Notes under the pieces: model-generated
Told to the model about the DNA's origin: nothing
The model's input: only the letters and a program-made list of their open reading frames with translations
Databases searched by the model: none
Translations under genes and position numbers: made by a program
Assembly: GCA_001584585.1 (NCBI GenBank)
Contig: LSYV01000005.1
Span: forward strand, 3,751,000 to 3,814,999
DNA: 64,000 nucleotides
Direction of reading: 5' to 3'
DNA from: Gonium pectorale
Lineage: Eukaryota > Chlorophyta > Chlorophyceae > Chlamydomonadales > Volvocaceae
Shown here: in pieces, positions 11,749 to 21,399 of the stretch
Layout of the letters: each line of letters starts with the position of its first letter
How positions within the stretch are numbered: the stretch's first letter is position 1

Positions 11749-14700
11749 TCACGACCCCCCTGCCTGCTCGCGGCGCCCTGCCGCGCACTCGGCCTTGTGG
11801 CCTGCCCGCCAGTGCGCCACCTGGCAGCCACGCCCGCAGTACCAGGCGCAGCCGCAGCCGCCGCACTTGCTCAGCGCCTCCTCATCCTGCAGCACCGCCT
11901 CGCTGCGGCCCGCCAAGTTGATGCACGCGGGGTGCGAGCAGACCCGCAGCGCGCCGGCCGCCGCCTCGAGGGCTGACGGCGACAGGACCCCAAAGGCGGC
12001 GTGCGTGGCGGCGGTCACGTTGCTCAGGGCGGCGCAGCGAGGGCCGCCGTCTCCCGCCATGGCAGCCGGCTGGAACATGGTTGCCAAGTCAGGTCCATCT
12101 GCAATCTGCAGGCTGGTGGAGAAGCGGAATCCCTCCAGCCCGCTCACCATGGTCGTGAGGTACATGCGCAGCTCAACGTCGGCAAGCGCGCACGGCGACA
12201 TCCGGGCAAACCTGACCAGGGAGGCGGAGCTCCATGGCGAGCTCGCCGGCAGCAGCGCGTCGCTGCTGCTGCTGCCAGCAGCGCCGCCGTCGCCGCCATC
12301 GCGGCGGCGGCTGGGTGGTTTCCTGCCCAAGAGCACGGCGCCCATGGCCGCAGGGAAAGCAAGGGCCGCCGCCCGCAGGCAATCGGCGATCAGCAGCAGC
12401 TCCCGGTGCGTTTGACAGCCGGTCCCGTCGCACGCCCTCGGGTGGTGCAGTGACGTGCTCAGCAGGTTGCCCAGCAGTCCCAACACGTCGACGTCGCACA
12501 GCAGCAGCCGCTGCCAGGCGGCTGCCTCCGCGGCCGTGTCGCTGTGCGGCAGCGTGGGAGCGCGCAGCAATATGAGGAGCCAGTTGAGCATGTCCACACG
12601 GGCCAGGCGGGTAGCGATCTGCGTCACAGGGTCCCAGCGCTGCACGCGCGCGGCCCGGGCCACCGCCGGCAGCCAGCGGTGCAGCGCCAGGGAGGCCTGC
12701 TGCTGCAGCTGCGCGGCCGCCCCGGCCCCCCCGCCCGTCTCGGGCGCGAGCGCCGCGCGCAGGAGGTCGGCGGCACTCGGGAGCGCGTCCATCAGCACAC
12801 CCACGACGCTCCACATGACCGCGTGCTGAGCGCTGCTCGTGCCACCCGCGACGCCCCCACCGCTGCTGGCCGCGGTACCGGCGGCCCCGCATGCGGGCTC
12901 CAGGGCCTCCACCGCATCGACGCAGCGGTGCAGGAGCTTGCCCAGCGTCACCACCAGCGCCGCCACCTGACGCTGCGGGCCAAAGGCCAACAGCTGCTGC
13001 GCGAAGCGCTTGTGGCGAGGGCTCGCGGCTGGGGCCTTTTGTGGCTGGGACCCCGCCACTACCTCGACCTGCAGCAGCCCGTGCAGCAGCCCGAGGCCGG
13101 CGGTCTGCAAATCACCGGCCGCGGCGGTGCGGCGCAGGGTGGCCTCCATGGCGGGCACGAGCCCAGCGGACAGCGCCGTCGCCAGGGCTGCGGATGGCTG
13201 GGGCGGCAGCACATCTGCAAACGGTGTCCGGGCAGGGCAGGAGTAGGGGTCAAGCTCGTGGAGTGTGAAACGCAGGACGGAGCAGCACTGTTGAACTATC
13301 CAGTCAGTGCTCTTTGTCGTGTTCGGTGTTCTTGGTGCTCACACTTCGGGAAGACGTACCATGGGACTTAGCAAGTGGCACGCACTGCCGTACACTACAT
13401 GCCCGGTACAAGCCCACCGTGATCAGATATTGCCCAAGCAAGCCCATTACAGCGAGACGACCGAACTGGGACATCCGACAGTGACTGAAGAGTCGCTATG
13501 CTTGTGATGCTTGAAGCACCCGGCGCTAATCTGGTAACAACGTTGCGCCGTCACACCGTTCCGGTTCATCCCCAGTCCGGGAACAAGGCGCGCACACAGC
13601 CTTACTGCCTCCTGACGGACTGCCCGAACTCCGAAATAAATCCGGTCAACACCCTGCACCCCGGCACTTCCAGACCTACCGGGCCAGGCCTCGGCTGGGA
13701 TGCGCAGCAGCGCCAGGAAGGTGTCCCTGAGCACGTTGATGGGCACAAATCCAGTCGGCACTGGCAGATCCAGCGCCTCGAGCGCAGCGAGCCACCACCG
13801 CAGCCAAGCTGCCTCAGGCGCGACCGCCGCCGGATTGCCTACCGTGCGTTCCTCCAGCAGGCCCCGTGCGGCGTTCAGCGACCTCACAGCGACGTGCCAG
13901 GCAGGTATCGGCCGTAACCGCAGCGAAAGCTGCGGCTGCGGCGCCTTCCGTGGTGGTGCGTCCGCTGCGGCGCTGGCAGCAGCTGCATCGCGACTCGACC
14001 TGACTGCGAAGTCCACGACTTGGAGGCACAGCTGGAAGCTGGCACGCTGCGTCAGTGGTGAGTCGCGCGGCCATTCCAGGGCGACTGCGCCCACCGCGCT
14101 GCTGTCCCCGTTGCCCATAAGGGGGCCCCGCCCCCTCGAGGCCGCCTCCCGCCGCAGCCTACAGTCTTGCATCAGGAGTTCAACCATCTGGTTCAAGTGC
14201 TTGAAGGGCGTCTCGTCCAGCAGCCGCACGAAGCAGCTGCCATTGCCATGGCCTCTATGAAAAACCCGAGCTCCGTCTTCTGGGCATGCCCCTTTTGCTG
14301 CTGCCGGCAGCAAACGGAGGACGACTTGGTTGTCGCCCACACGGTCGTCCCTCCCAATAACCGGCGTCCCAGCGGCCAGCTGTGGTGACAGCCCGTACAA
14401 GCCGATACTGGAGACGCCCACCGTGCTGCTCACGCCTACCCCGGCTGCGTCGCTTGCTGCAGCCGCGGCCGTAACCTCGCCCACGTCCACCCCGCCACCG
14501 GCCGCGGCCAGCGAAGCCACCGCTTGCGTCAGTATCACGTACTGCACGCATGTGCCGAAGGGCGTTCCTGTTGAGGCCTGAGGGCAGAGTGCCGCCGTCC
14601 CAGCAGAGTCGCTGTCAAGGCACGTGGGCCAGTTGTCCATCAGCTCGGACGCCACCTGGACGATTTTGAGGTAGGAGTCCGTGCGTGCGCCGTTGCTGTT

Positions 14701-15663
14701 GGGACCTGTCGGGTCCCTCTCCCGCAGCAGGAGCAGCAGCCGGCAGGCGTGCTCCAACACACCGCTCCCCAACAACGCCTTGCAGAATGCACGAGCAAAT
14801 GAGCCGTATCTGCCGTTGCCGTCGCTGCCACCGCTGTGGCTGCCGCCGTGGGATGCAGGCGAATGCTGACCGCCGGAAGGCATGGAGCCCCTTGCTCCTC
14901 CCCGCTCGTCAGTTTCCTCGGCCCATAGGGCAAGCAAAGCGATGAGGAGGTACCCGGTAAGGCTCAGCAGCTCGTCTGAGTGCGGGGACGGCCCGGCTTC
15001 GGAGCAAGTTGAGCAAGTGCCGCTGCTCGGCCTGATGCCGCCAGCCGGTGCTGTTGGCACCGCAGCACCTGCATGGCCGGAGCCGCTTGGGTCGTCACAG
15101 GCGACAACATCAGCGGAGGCCACACCGCTGAGCGCGGCCATTGGCACGTTCGGGGCTGCAAGCCCCTCGCCTGCTGCCTCGGCCAAGAGCCGGCTGAAGC
15201 AGGAGAGCGTGTCCATGTGGAGGAGGGTGCACCCCATGGAGCGCATGAGCTGCGTGCCGGCCAGCGTCTTGCGGGGATTTGAGATGTGCCACAAGATGAC
15301 AGAGTGTAGGACCAAGACGATGGTGTGCGTGATCTTCAGGTGGCGCTGCCGCACATCGTCGGTCGGCCCCGCGACCTCCTGCAGCCGGATGCTGAACGCC
15401 AGAAGCTGCAACATAGGGCTGAAGAGCTTACTGCCAACGAGCGCGTACGCGGCGCCGGCCGCATGCTGCGGAACAGCGTTGAATTCTTGGAGCCGGGCTG
15501 CAGCCCCGAGCAAATTGTTCACGGCATCAAGAGCTGGGGACTTGCCGGCCCGATAGTCAACGAGCAAGCGTGGCACTGCAGCTGCAAGGGCTGCCAACAC
15601 AGGTTTGAACGTGGACTGCACAACGAGGAGCGCGGCAGTCTCCGCTGGCCCTTGTGGATTCAT
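11749..15663 (-). CDS. Large MYND zinc-finger protein
   Basis: Two exons, 15663-13557 and 13214-11749, join in phase 1 (GTGTGA donor, TTTGCAG acceptor) to give about 1,190 residues. The last 60 residues are a MYND finger: CSHPAC, then CGGCGCAWYCGRGCQ, then HWRAGHKAEC, matching the Cys/His spacing of the family. MYND fingers mediate protein contacts, often in chromatin or signalling proteins. The rest is mostly helical (LLAALAAAVPRLLVDY, ALVGSKLFSPMLQLLAFSIR) broken by Gly/Ser/Ala-rich loops. This layout is typical of the very large MYND family in Chlamydomonas, whose members have no known function. The ATG at 15663 may not be the true start: CAGAGCAG just before it could be an acceptor, and an upstream coding frame exists (next entry). 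Confidence 0.85.
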
Positions 15664-15829
15664 AGCTGCTCTGTGTGCGCAGGTATCTTAAACAAATACA
15701 TGTGTATTAAGCTGCTTTCAAGAGCTGGTCATTGCAAATTCAAACCAAACCTGTCATGAATGTGGGATGATAGAGCGCATTCAGTACATAGGGTTGACCC
15801 GAGCATAAAACATATGTTTGGAGTGAGAC

Positions 15830-16036
15830 TCAATCTCGCAGCCGGGGCCTGGGTCCGTACGGCCATGTACAGCCCAAGCAGACAGCATGCCACCGGGGCC
15901 GGTGTGCCTTCAGCCCCGGCTCGGTGACGTTCCGCGCGAAAGCTACGTCCGCCCTGCCTTCCCCGCTGCTCCTCAACAGCACCAGCGCCACCCAGTCCAG
16001 CTGCCTCGGCGTCGCTGCGCTCTCCTTGGCCACCAT
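15830..16036 (-). CDS. Candidate upstream exon or short ORF before the MYND gene
   Basis: A 68-residue minus-strand frame starts MVAKESAATPRQLDWVALVL and has coding-like G/C third positions in its first 45 codons. It lies 170 bases upstream of the MYND gene start on the same strand. It could be that gene's true first exon, joined through a GTGGCA or GTACGG donor, but I could not find a donor and acceptor pair that keeps frame with confidence. It could instead be an upstream ORF in the 5' UTR. Confidence 0.3.
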   Translation of the reverse strand: MVAKESAATPRQLDWVALVLLRSSGEGRADVAFARNVTEPGLKAHRPRWHAVCLGCTWPYGPRPRLRD

Positions 16037-16363
16037 GTCGCCCGCCCACAGCTGTCACTGCGGTAATCCCGTCCACCGGCGCCCGACCATGTTCTATATT
16101 CTGAAATAAAAAGGTCGTCCGTTACCACACGTCTGAATCAAGGTGACACGACGGTTTCCGCACGTAGCGTAGCGTAGTAGCAGAAACCGAGGTTTCCTGC
16201 GTTCGGCTGGCAAGCGTGTATGCACTTCGGTGCTGTCCGGTAGTACGGCAGTACGAGGCCGGCAGGCCTGGGTCCTTAGGCTGTCCACCGGTCGGTGCTA
16301 GCTAATTCGCAAGTTTCCTTTTGTCAGATCTGACACCGCCGGGCCGGACTGAGCCATACTACG

Positions 16364-16368
16364 TTACA
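16364..16368 (-). terminator. TGTAA polyadenylation signal for the minus-strand frame ending at 16563
   Basis: TGTAA on the minus strand lies 195 bases after the stop at 16563, a normal 3' UTR length. It supports the idea that 16994-16563 is the last exon of a real minus-strand gene. Confidence 0.4.
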
Positions 16369-16562
16369 GTCCCTGGCCAGTCTCGGCTCGGTGGATCAGG
16401 GCTCGCCCCCCCATCCCCCGCAAAAGACTCTCTTTCCTGCTTGCAGGTACCCCTTCTCCGCGGCGGAGCCGCGGCTAAGTGACGCAAGACGCAATGCTGG
16501 AAACCCACGGTTCTCCCAGCCACTCCCAACATCCTCACTTCAAACCGTATTCAAGACTCATC

Positions 16563-16994
16563 TCACTCCAATAGCAGGTCCGCCCACGTCTTGGGCATGT
16601 GCTCCGCGCTCCGCTCACACGGCCGCTCGTGCTCTCCCATGGTCTGCATGCACACGCCGTAAGGGAGATCACCGTTGCCCCAGACACACCACTCGCCCTT
16701 CTTGTGCTCCACCCTGTGCGCGGCAGCGTCTCGCACTGGCCAGTGGCATGTCTGCCACACCTTCACAGTGCCCACGCCCCCTCTTCGCGTGCTCAAGCCC
16801 CTGGCGGGGGCGCTGCCCACGCTGGGGACTGCGCTCGCCGCCACCTGCAGCGCAAGCATGGCGCTCCACGCCATACCTAGCGGGTTCGGTGGCGTGTACC
16901 CTGGGACGACCGCAGCCGCTGCGGGGTTACCGGCCGTTGCGTTCACCCCGCCAGCGGGAACTGCCAGCGCTCGTGGTGGTACGATTATGGGCAC
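16563..16994 (-). CDS. Terminal exon of an unrecognised minus-strand gene (143-residue frame)
   Basis: The frame ends with a TGA at 16563-16565 and has strong G/C third positions. The first half is Ala/Pro/Gly-rich. The second half looks folded, with evenly spaced Cys, His and Trp (KVWQTCHWPV, EWCVWGNGDLPYGVCMQ, then HMPKTWADLLLE at the end). The ATG at 16994 falls inside the 205-bp dispersed repeat, so it is probably not the natural start; the frame may begin at a splice acceptor instead. I do not recognise the family. It could also be coding sequence of a mobile element linked to the repeat. Confidence 0.4.
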   Translation of the reverse strand: MPIIVPPRALAVPAGGVNATAGNPAAAAVVPGYTPPNPLGMAWSAMLALQVAASAVPSVGSAPARGLSTRRGGVGTVKVWQTCHWPVRDAAAHRVEHKKGEWCVWGNGDLPYGVCMQTMGEHERPCERSAEHMPKTWADLLLE

Positions 16995-17184
16995 TTTGGA
17001 TAGTGCGTAGGGTTTCAGCCCTGAGGAGCACTTGTACAGTTGATGCTGTACGGGTGGTTTCTCTCACGACAGTACACACTAAACCCACCAACCACTCAGG
17101 TTCTTTCCTGCAAAGTTGCCAGGTTTGCATACGTGTCCTCACAACGCCAAGTTGGTGTATGTGTCATGTTGCGCTTTTTGTTTG
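16980..17184 (+). repeat. 205-bp dispersed repeat, copy 1
   Basis: This segment matches 21085-21289 over its full 205 bases with only a handful of differences and no indels that I can see. Both copies begin with TACGATT and end in a T-rich run. No terminal inverted repeats or clear target-site duplication were seen. Confidence 0.85.
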
Positions 17185-18165
17185 ATGCATTCGGTTACAC
17201 GTGAAGGACGGGCGATCAAACCCATCACCAGCCGAACATGCTGTACTCCACGCGGCACGTCCGAAGGCGCGCCAACAATTCCGCCAGACCCAAGCCTTCT
17301 AGCCGCCGGGGCCACCTAAATCCGAGCCTGCAGGTTGCCGATGCCGCCTAATCCCATGCCTGCAATTCGCCGGGGCCACCTAAGCCAAGCCTGCAAGCCT
17401 TCAATGTTACCGATGCTCAAGTCTGCACGGGACCGCGGGCGTGCGGCCCAGGTCCGCAGGGAGTGCAATTCACTCCTTTGTTAGATGCATTCGGTTACAC
17501 GGAAAGGACGGGCGGTCAAACCCATCACCAGCCGTACATGCTGTACCTCACGCGGCACCGGGTCCACTAAAGCCATGCCTGCAAGTCGTTGAGGCCATCA
17601 AAGCCAAGCCTGCAAATCAGCGCGCGTGGTCTAGCCAGGGTGGTAAAGCGCTAAGGAAAACCAAGCCGTGGAGGCGCCGGGACCACCTAGGATGCAATCG
17701 GTACAAGCAGGACAGGCGTTCAAACCCATCACGAGCCGAACCCAGGCTCTACCGCAGGGCGAGCCCCGCAGAGCGGGGACACGCTAACCAAAGCCACCTG
17801 TGCCGAGCCTTCTGTTCGCCGAGACCACCTGCTCCACGCCTTCTGTTCGCCAAGACCACCAGCGCCAAGCCTTCGCCCAAACCCAAACCCCTCCCAACCC
17901 ACCCCCCAAACAGCCGTCACCCCACCACACACCGCCTGGAGGCGATCCACCCCACCCAAACCCACCGGCCCGCGACCGCACGAGCCAGGCAGCAAGCACC
18001 GCTAGACCCGGCCAGCCCACAGCGCTCGCCCGGCGCACCGCGTCCTAAGCCCCAGCTGCCCTCACCACCACACGAGCAATCGCCAACAAGCAATCACCCG
18101 CTCGACGAGCCGGCCCTATTCGCCGACGAAGCAGAAGCTCCGCCGTTGGGACGGTTGCGAGAGGA
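17182..18165. repeat. Satellite-like region with short degenerate repeats
   Basis: A block starting GATGCATTCGGTTACACG at about 17185 recurs near 17484 with few changes, and a truncated relative (GTTCAAACCCATCACGAGCC) lies near 17728. Between them, a unit of roughly 45 bases containing GCCGGGGCCACCTAA and AAGCCTGCAA recurs several times in degenerate form. The last part is a C/A-rich tract of CAAACCC and CCACCC words. A long plus-strand frame crosses the region and the gap, but it is Pro/Arg/Lys low-complexity and I do not believe it codes. Confidence 0.6.
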
Positions 18166-18185
18166 NNNNNNNNNNNNNNNNNNNN
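18166..18185. other. Assembly gap of 20 Ns
   Basis: Twenty unresolved bases sit in repetitive sequence. A length of exactly 20 suggests a placeholder rather than a measured size. Confidence 0.98.
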
Positions 18186-18281
18186 GACCGAAAGGCCCTA
18201 CCTTGTATAACCGCCAGCGCCAAGCCCACGCCGGGAAGCCCCGCAAGGGGACAGCTCGAACACGAAAAGCAAGAGGTCCAC

Positions 18282-18641
18282 CTAAAGCCCACCTGCGGTT
18301 ATGACCTGGAGCCTATGCACGTACACCTGGATGCTGCTGGACGTGATCTGCATCTGATCAGCGATGTGGTTGTGCAACAGGTCTGTGTTGCAAGCGATTG
18401 CTGGTGCACCGCCTCCCGCCGGTCGCAGGAACTCCAGCTGTTCCGCCTCCTGCGCGCGTGCTGCCTCCATGAGCCCGCTGTTGGCCTTAACCAGCTGCCG
18501 CCGCACTTTTGCGATTGTCTGGGCGCTGTTATGCCCCAGTTTGAAGTCCTCTGTTCCACCTACCTGCATTTCCTTCGTGAACGCCGCGTGCTGACGTCGC
18601 CTACTGCCTGGTGTTCTGCGCTGGCCGCCGACCCGGACCAC
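18282..18641 (-). CDS. Probable coding exon of unknown gene, minus strand
   Basis: A 119-residue frame on the minus strand has G/C-rich third positions and a helical stretch with no Pro (TIAKVRRQLVKANSGLMEAA, then EAEQLEFLRPAGGG). The plus-strand frame over it has poor codon use and looks like the shadow. The region on its 3' side is the satellite and gap, so splicing could not be followed. It may belong to the same gene as the frame ending at 16563, or to a mobile element. Confidence 0.35.
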   Translation of the reverse strand: MVRVGGQRRTPGSRRRQHAAFTKEMQVGGTEDFKLGHNSAQTIAKVRRQLVKANSGLMEAARAQEAEQLEFLRPAGGGAPAIACNTDLLHNHIADQMQITSSSIQVYVHRLQVITAGGL

Positions 18642-19192
18642 CAGGAGTGCGGGGCCTCGTACCTGCTAGTGCCGGGCGGGCGATGAGGTTAGGAAATGGA
18701 GAACTGAAGGCTTTAGTTGGGCATACACGTCAGCGTGTTTTGGATTGCTAAGGAATGGGTTGCGCAGGGCTGCGAGCACGGCATATACCACATAGGGCTT
18801 ACCGCACGGCCCACCCCAAACCTTCGGGCCCAAGATACGGAGGTTGACCATCCGCACTCGCATGCAACACTACACACCTTCACCACCTCCAGTGCTGCCT
18901 GCTGCTTGCCTTCCCCGCCCAGTGGCATTCCTCTTCCCTGTCCTCCGGGAATCGGGACCTGCGCCGCAGGGTCGGGGTGGAGGGGCTTCTCAGGCCAGTC
19001 CCTCCACGTTCCCTTCTTCCCTACCCATGCCATCGTCCTTGTCCTCATCGTCATCCTCGTCGTCATCTGCAGAGCTTTCCTTTCAGTGCAGAGCTGGTTG
19101 GGAGCTGGGAGCTGGCGGGGAGCTGGGGGAAGAGCTCCCGTACGGGCTCAGGGATGAAGGGGGTCGACTTGACGTCCGGACCAGCTCGCGGC

Positions 19193-19462
19193 TTAAAGTT
19201 TTATAGCGCGAATCTCCTTTATATTCAGGGTCAATGTAGGCCCCCGAAGCGAAACGCGGTGGTCAGCCCCAACTGGGCTTCGCGTCAGGGGCTTGCCATG
19301 AAAAAAGGTCCATACACCCACACGCTGGCCGTATGCGCTGGGACGGAATGTCTTACGTCGGTCGTCAAGCCGGTTGCGCCACTGCGGATTCGTCAGCCCG
19401 TTGTAGTGAAGGCCGCTGCTGATGACGCGGCCAAGGAGCTTGATCCCCTTGAGACGTGAACC
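19193..19462 (-). CDS. Possible coding fragment, minus strand, unrecognised
   Basis: The minus strand reads IKLLGRVISSGLHYNGLTNP followed by WRNRLDDRRKTFRP and GQRVGVWTFFHGK, with better G/C third-position bias than the competing plus-strand frame. The frame ends with TAA at 19193-19195. It abuts the 44-bp palindrome. It could be an eroded transposase or integrase piece, or an exon of the unidentified minus-strand gene. I cannot name a family. Confidence 0.25.
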   Translation of the reverse strand, partial: GSRLKGIKLLGRVISSGLHYNGLTNPQWRNRLDDRRKTFRPSAYGQRVGVWTFFHGKPLTRSPVGADHRVSLRGPTLTLNIKEIRAIKL

Positions 19463-19479
19463 AGCGAGTGACCCTGCTT

Positions 19480-19523
19480 GAGGGTACAGCCAAACCAACC
19501 GCGGTTGGTTTGGCTGTACCCTC
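19480..19523. repeat. 44-bp perfect palindrome
   Basis: Each 22-base arm begins GAGGGTACAGCC and the centre is CCGCGG; the two arms are exact reverse complements with no spacer. A further CGAGT/ACTCG pair lies outside, offset by about ten unpaired bases on the left. It ends 81 bases before the start codon at 19605. As RNA it would form a very stable hairpin. Confidence 0.95.
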
Positions 19524-19604
19524 ACTCGTGACCCTGACCCGCCGAGGGTACTGTACACTGACGCCTGACAAACTACAATTACAGAGCACTATCAAGTACG
19601 CACG

Positions 19605-20932
19605 ATGATGAGACTCGCTTCCCAGTCGCGCCCTTGCTGCTTTCTGTCTCCGCGCGGGGCCGCTGTGCCGGCAGGCCGGCACGCTTCTTGCCACTCTCTC
19701 TTCCGCAACGCCAGCAGCAACCAAAGCCCAGTCACGGTCAGGTTTAAGACTGGCGATGAGGAGGCTAGCGAGCAACTCGAGTTCCAAGAACGGCTCAAAC
19801 GGATGAAGAACTACGGTGTTCGCATGAAAGAGATGCTGGCCAAGAGCAGGGCCCTGTCCGACAAGTGGGCTGCCTTCCATGGACATAAAAGGGTGCTCAG
19901 CACTGCTGAGCAGGTGACACGGGTTGCTCTGCGTGTGCGTGCGGGGCGGGATGCAGGCATTGGGAATGCTGTGCTGTTCGCTGCTTACTACTTGCCTCAA
20001 TCCTTGAACTCACACACAGACTACTGATTGGAATGAGCCCATCCCCCTTTAGGTGAGTGCAGCCCTGCTCTACGCGGCCAACGCCACCAGCGTGGGGGCC
20101 AAACCCGCCGACACGGAGCCGGTATGTGGACTGTTTTAGTGAAAGCGTTACCATGGCAGCCCAATCCATATCATCGCCCCTCAGTACAACTCCTCTGTCC
20201 CGACCAACGTTTTCTCGAACTGCCGTCAGACTTAAGGCTGCGGGTCCCATCCTCCAGTAGTCTACAGTACTAAACCTTGCACGGTCCTTTCGGCCCTTGC
20301 CATTTCTGCGGAGTCAAGCCATTTCAAGAAGTTATCCCGTACGCGTTTCGCAAGCTGTACGAGCGGCTGAAGGAGGCAGGGATGGAGCACACCCTGCAGG
20401 ATCTGGCTGGCGACGACACGGTGGATGTATTCTGCACCAAGACTGACGACCTATTTAAGGACAAGTGGGCTATGTGAGTGGGCGGTGCATGATTCAGTTG
20501 TTTGCCGTACGTGTTGTGCGTTGGATTTACACTCAGGGCATGCTTGATGTACGTGGTGGCGCATCGAACAAGGAGCAAGGCCACGAAAAGACGTTTTGTG
20601 CTAAGGGCCATCGTCAAGGGAGGCTGAGGCTTAGGTCTGGTTCTGTCTTGGGCCCCGTGCACAGCCTCAGGGACGCGATCGGCGACCTGCCCAGTCTGGA
20701 GGAGCTGGACAGTTTGGTGGAGAAAGCGCTGGTGCTCACGTCGCCTACAATGGCAGCAATGGGGCCCTCGACGGCGCATGCCTGCCACCTGCTGGAGAAC
20801 TACGAGGCAAAGATCAGGCCCCGGTTTGCGGCTGCCCTTGAGAAGAAAGAGGAGGTGAAGCAGATGTGGGATGAGTTCGAGAGGCAGGCGAGCTGCCTGG
20901 TCAAGCAGTCAAGCAGCGTGCATGTGCAGTAG
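19605..20932 (+). CDS. Small protein of unknown function with an organelle presequence
   Basis: Four exons, 19605-19913, 20053-20121, 20319-20473 and 20665-20932, join in phases 0, 0 and 2 to give 266 residues ending at TAG. The first 45 residues are rich in Arg, Ser and Ala (MMRLASQSRPCCFLSPRG), a likely mitochondrial or plastid presequence. The rest is charged and mostly helical: QERLKRMKNYGVRMKEMLAK, then FRKLYERLKEAGMEHTLQDL, then AALEKKEEVKQMWDEFERQ near the end. No transmembrane segment or catalytic motif is visible and I do not recognise the family. The third acceptor (GTCAAG) is weaker than the others, so that junction could shift by a few codons. Confidence 0.75.
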
Positions 20933-21084
20933 GGGTGGGGAAGGGCCTGGCTAGTTTGGCCGCCCTGACTAGGGGCTTCGACTTGCAGACGCACAGACAA
21001 AGCAGGCCCACCCGGCGTGCAGCTCACGGACATCGGGGCCAAACTGCAGTATTCATGTGTTTCGGGGTCTTCCAGCGAGCTGTG

Positions 21085-21289
21085 TACGATTTTGGGCACT
21101 CTGGATAGTGCGTAGGGTTTCAGCCCTGAGGAGCACTTGTACAGTTGCTGCTGTACGGGTGGTTTCTCTCACGACAGTACACGCTAAACCCACGAACCAC
21201 TCAGGTTCTTTCCTGCAAAGTTGCCAAGTTTGCATACGTGTCCTCACAACGCCAAGTTGGTGTATATGTCATGTTGCGCTTTTTGTTTT
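21085..21289 (+). repeat. 205-bp dispersed repeat, copy 2
   Basis: Full-length, same-orientation copy of 16980-17184. It lies in the 3' UTR of the gene that stops at 20932 and would be transcribed with it. Confidence 0.85.
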
Positions 21290-21394
21290 TCATGTTCTGG
21301 GCCTCACGGCTAAGACGACGGGCTTGTCACCTACTCTGCTATGGCGGGTCGGCAACCAACCGGCTCGTGTGGCCTGCAGCCCCTCTGGGGAACC

Positions 21395-21399
21395 TGTAA
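21395..21399 (+). terminator. TGTAA polyadenylation signal for the gene ending at 20932
   Basis: First TGTAA after the stop, 463 bases downstream and just beyond the inserted repeat copy. Confidence 0.4.

Noticed and set aside
12544..13371. 275-residue plus-strand ORF over the MYND gene
   Set aside because: Arg/Gln/Gly-rich antisense frame of a high-G/C-third-position gene; it also crosses that gene's intron boundary.
17715..17750. tRNA T-arm-like word (GTTCAAACCC)
   Set aside because: No matching acceptor, D or anticodon stems around it; it is part of the local satellite repeat.
17441..18304. 287-residue plus-strand ORF crossing the N gap
   Set aside because: Built from satellite repeats and C/A tracts and translated through unknown bases.
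19305..19459. Plus-strand frame resembling a plastid transit peptide (RQPVVVKAAADDAAKE)
   Set aside because: Codon bias is better on the minus strand, and the frame ends in TGA just before the palindrome with no convincing following exon.
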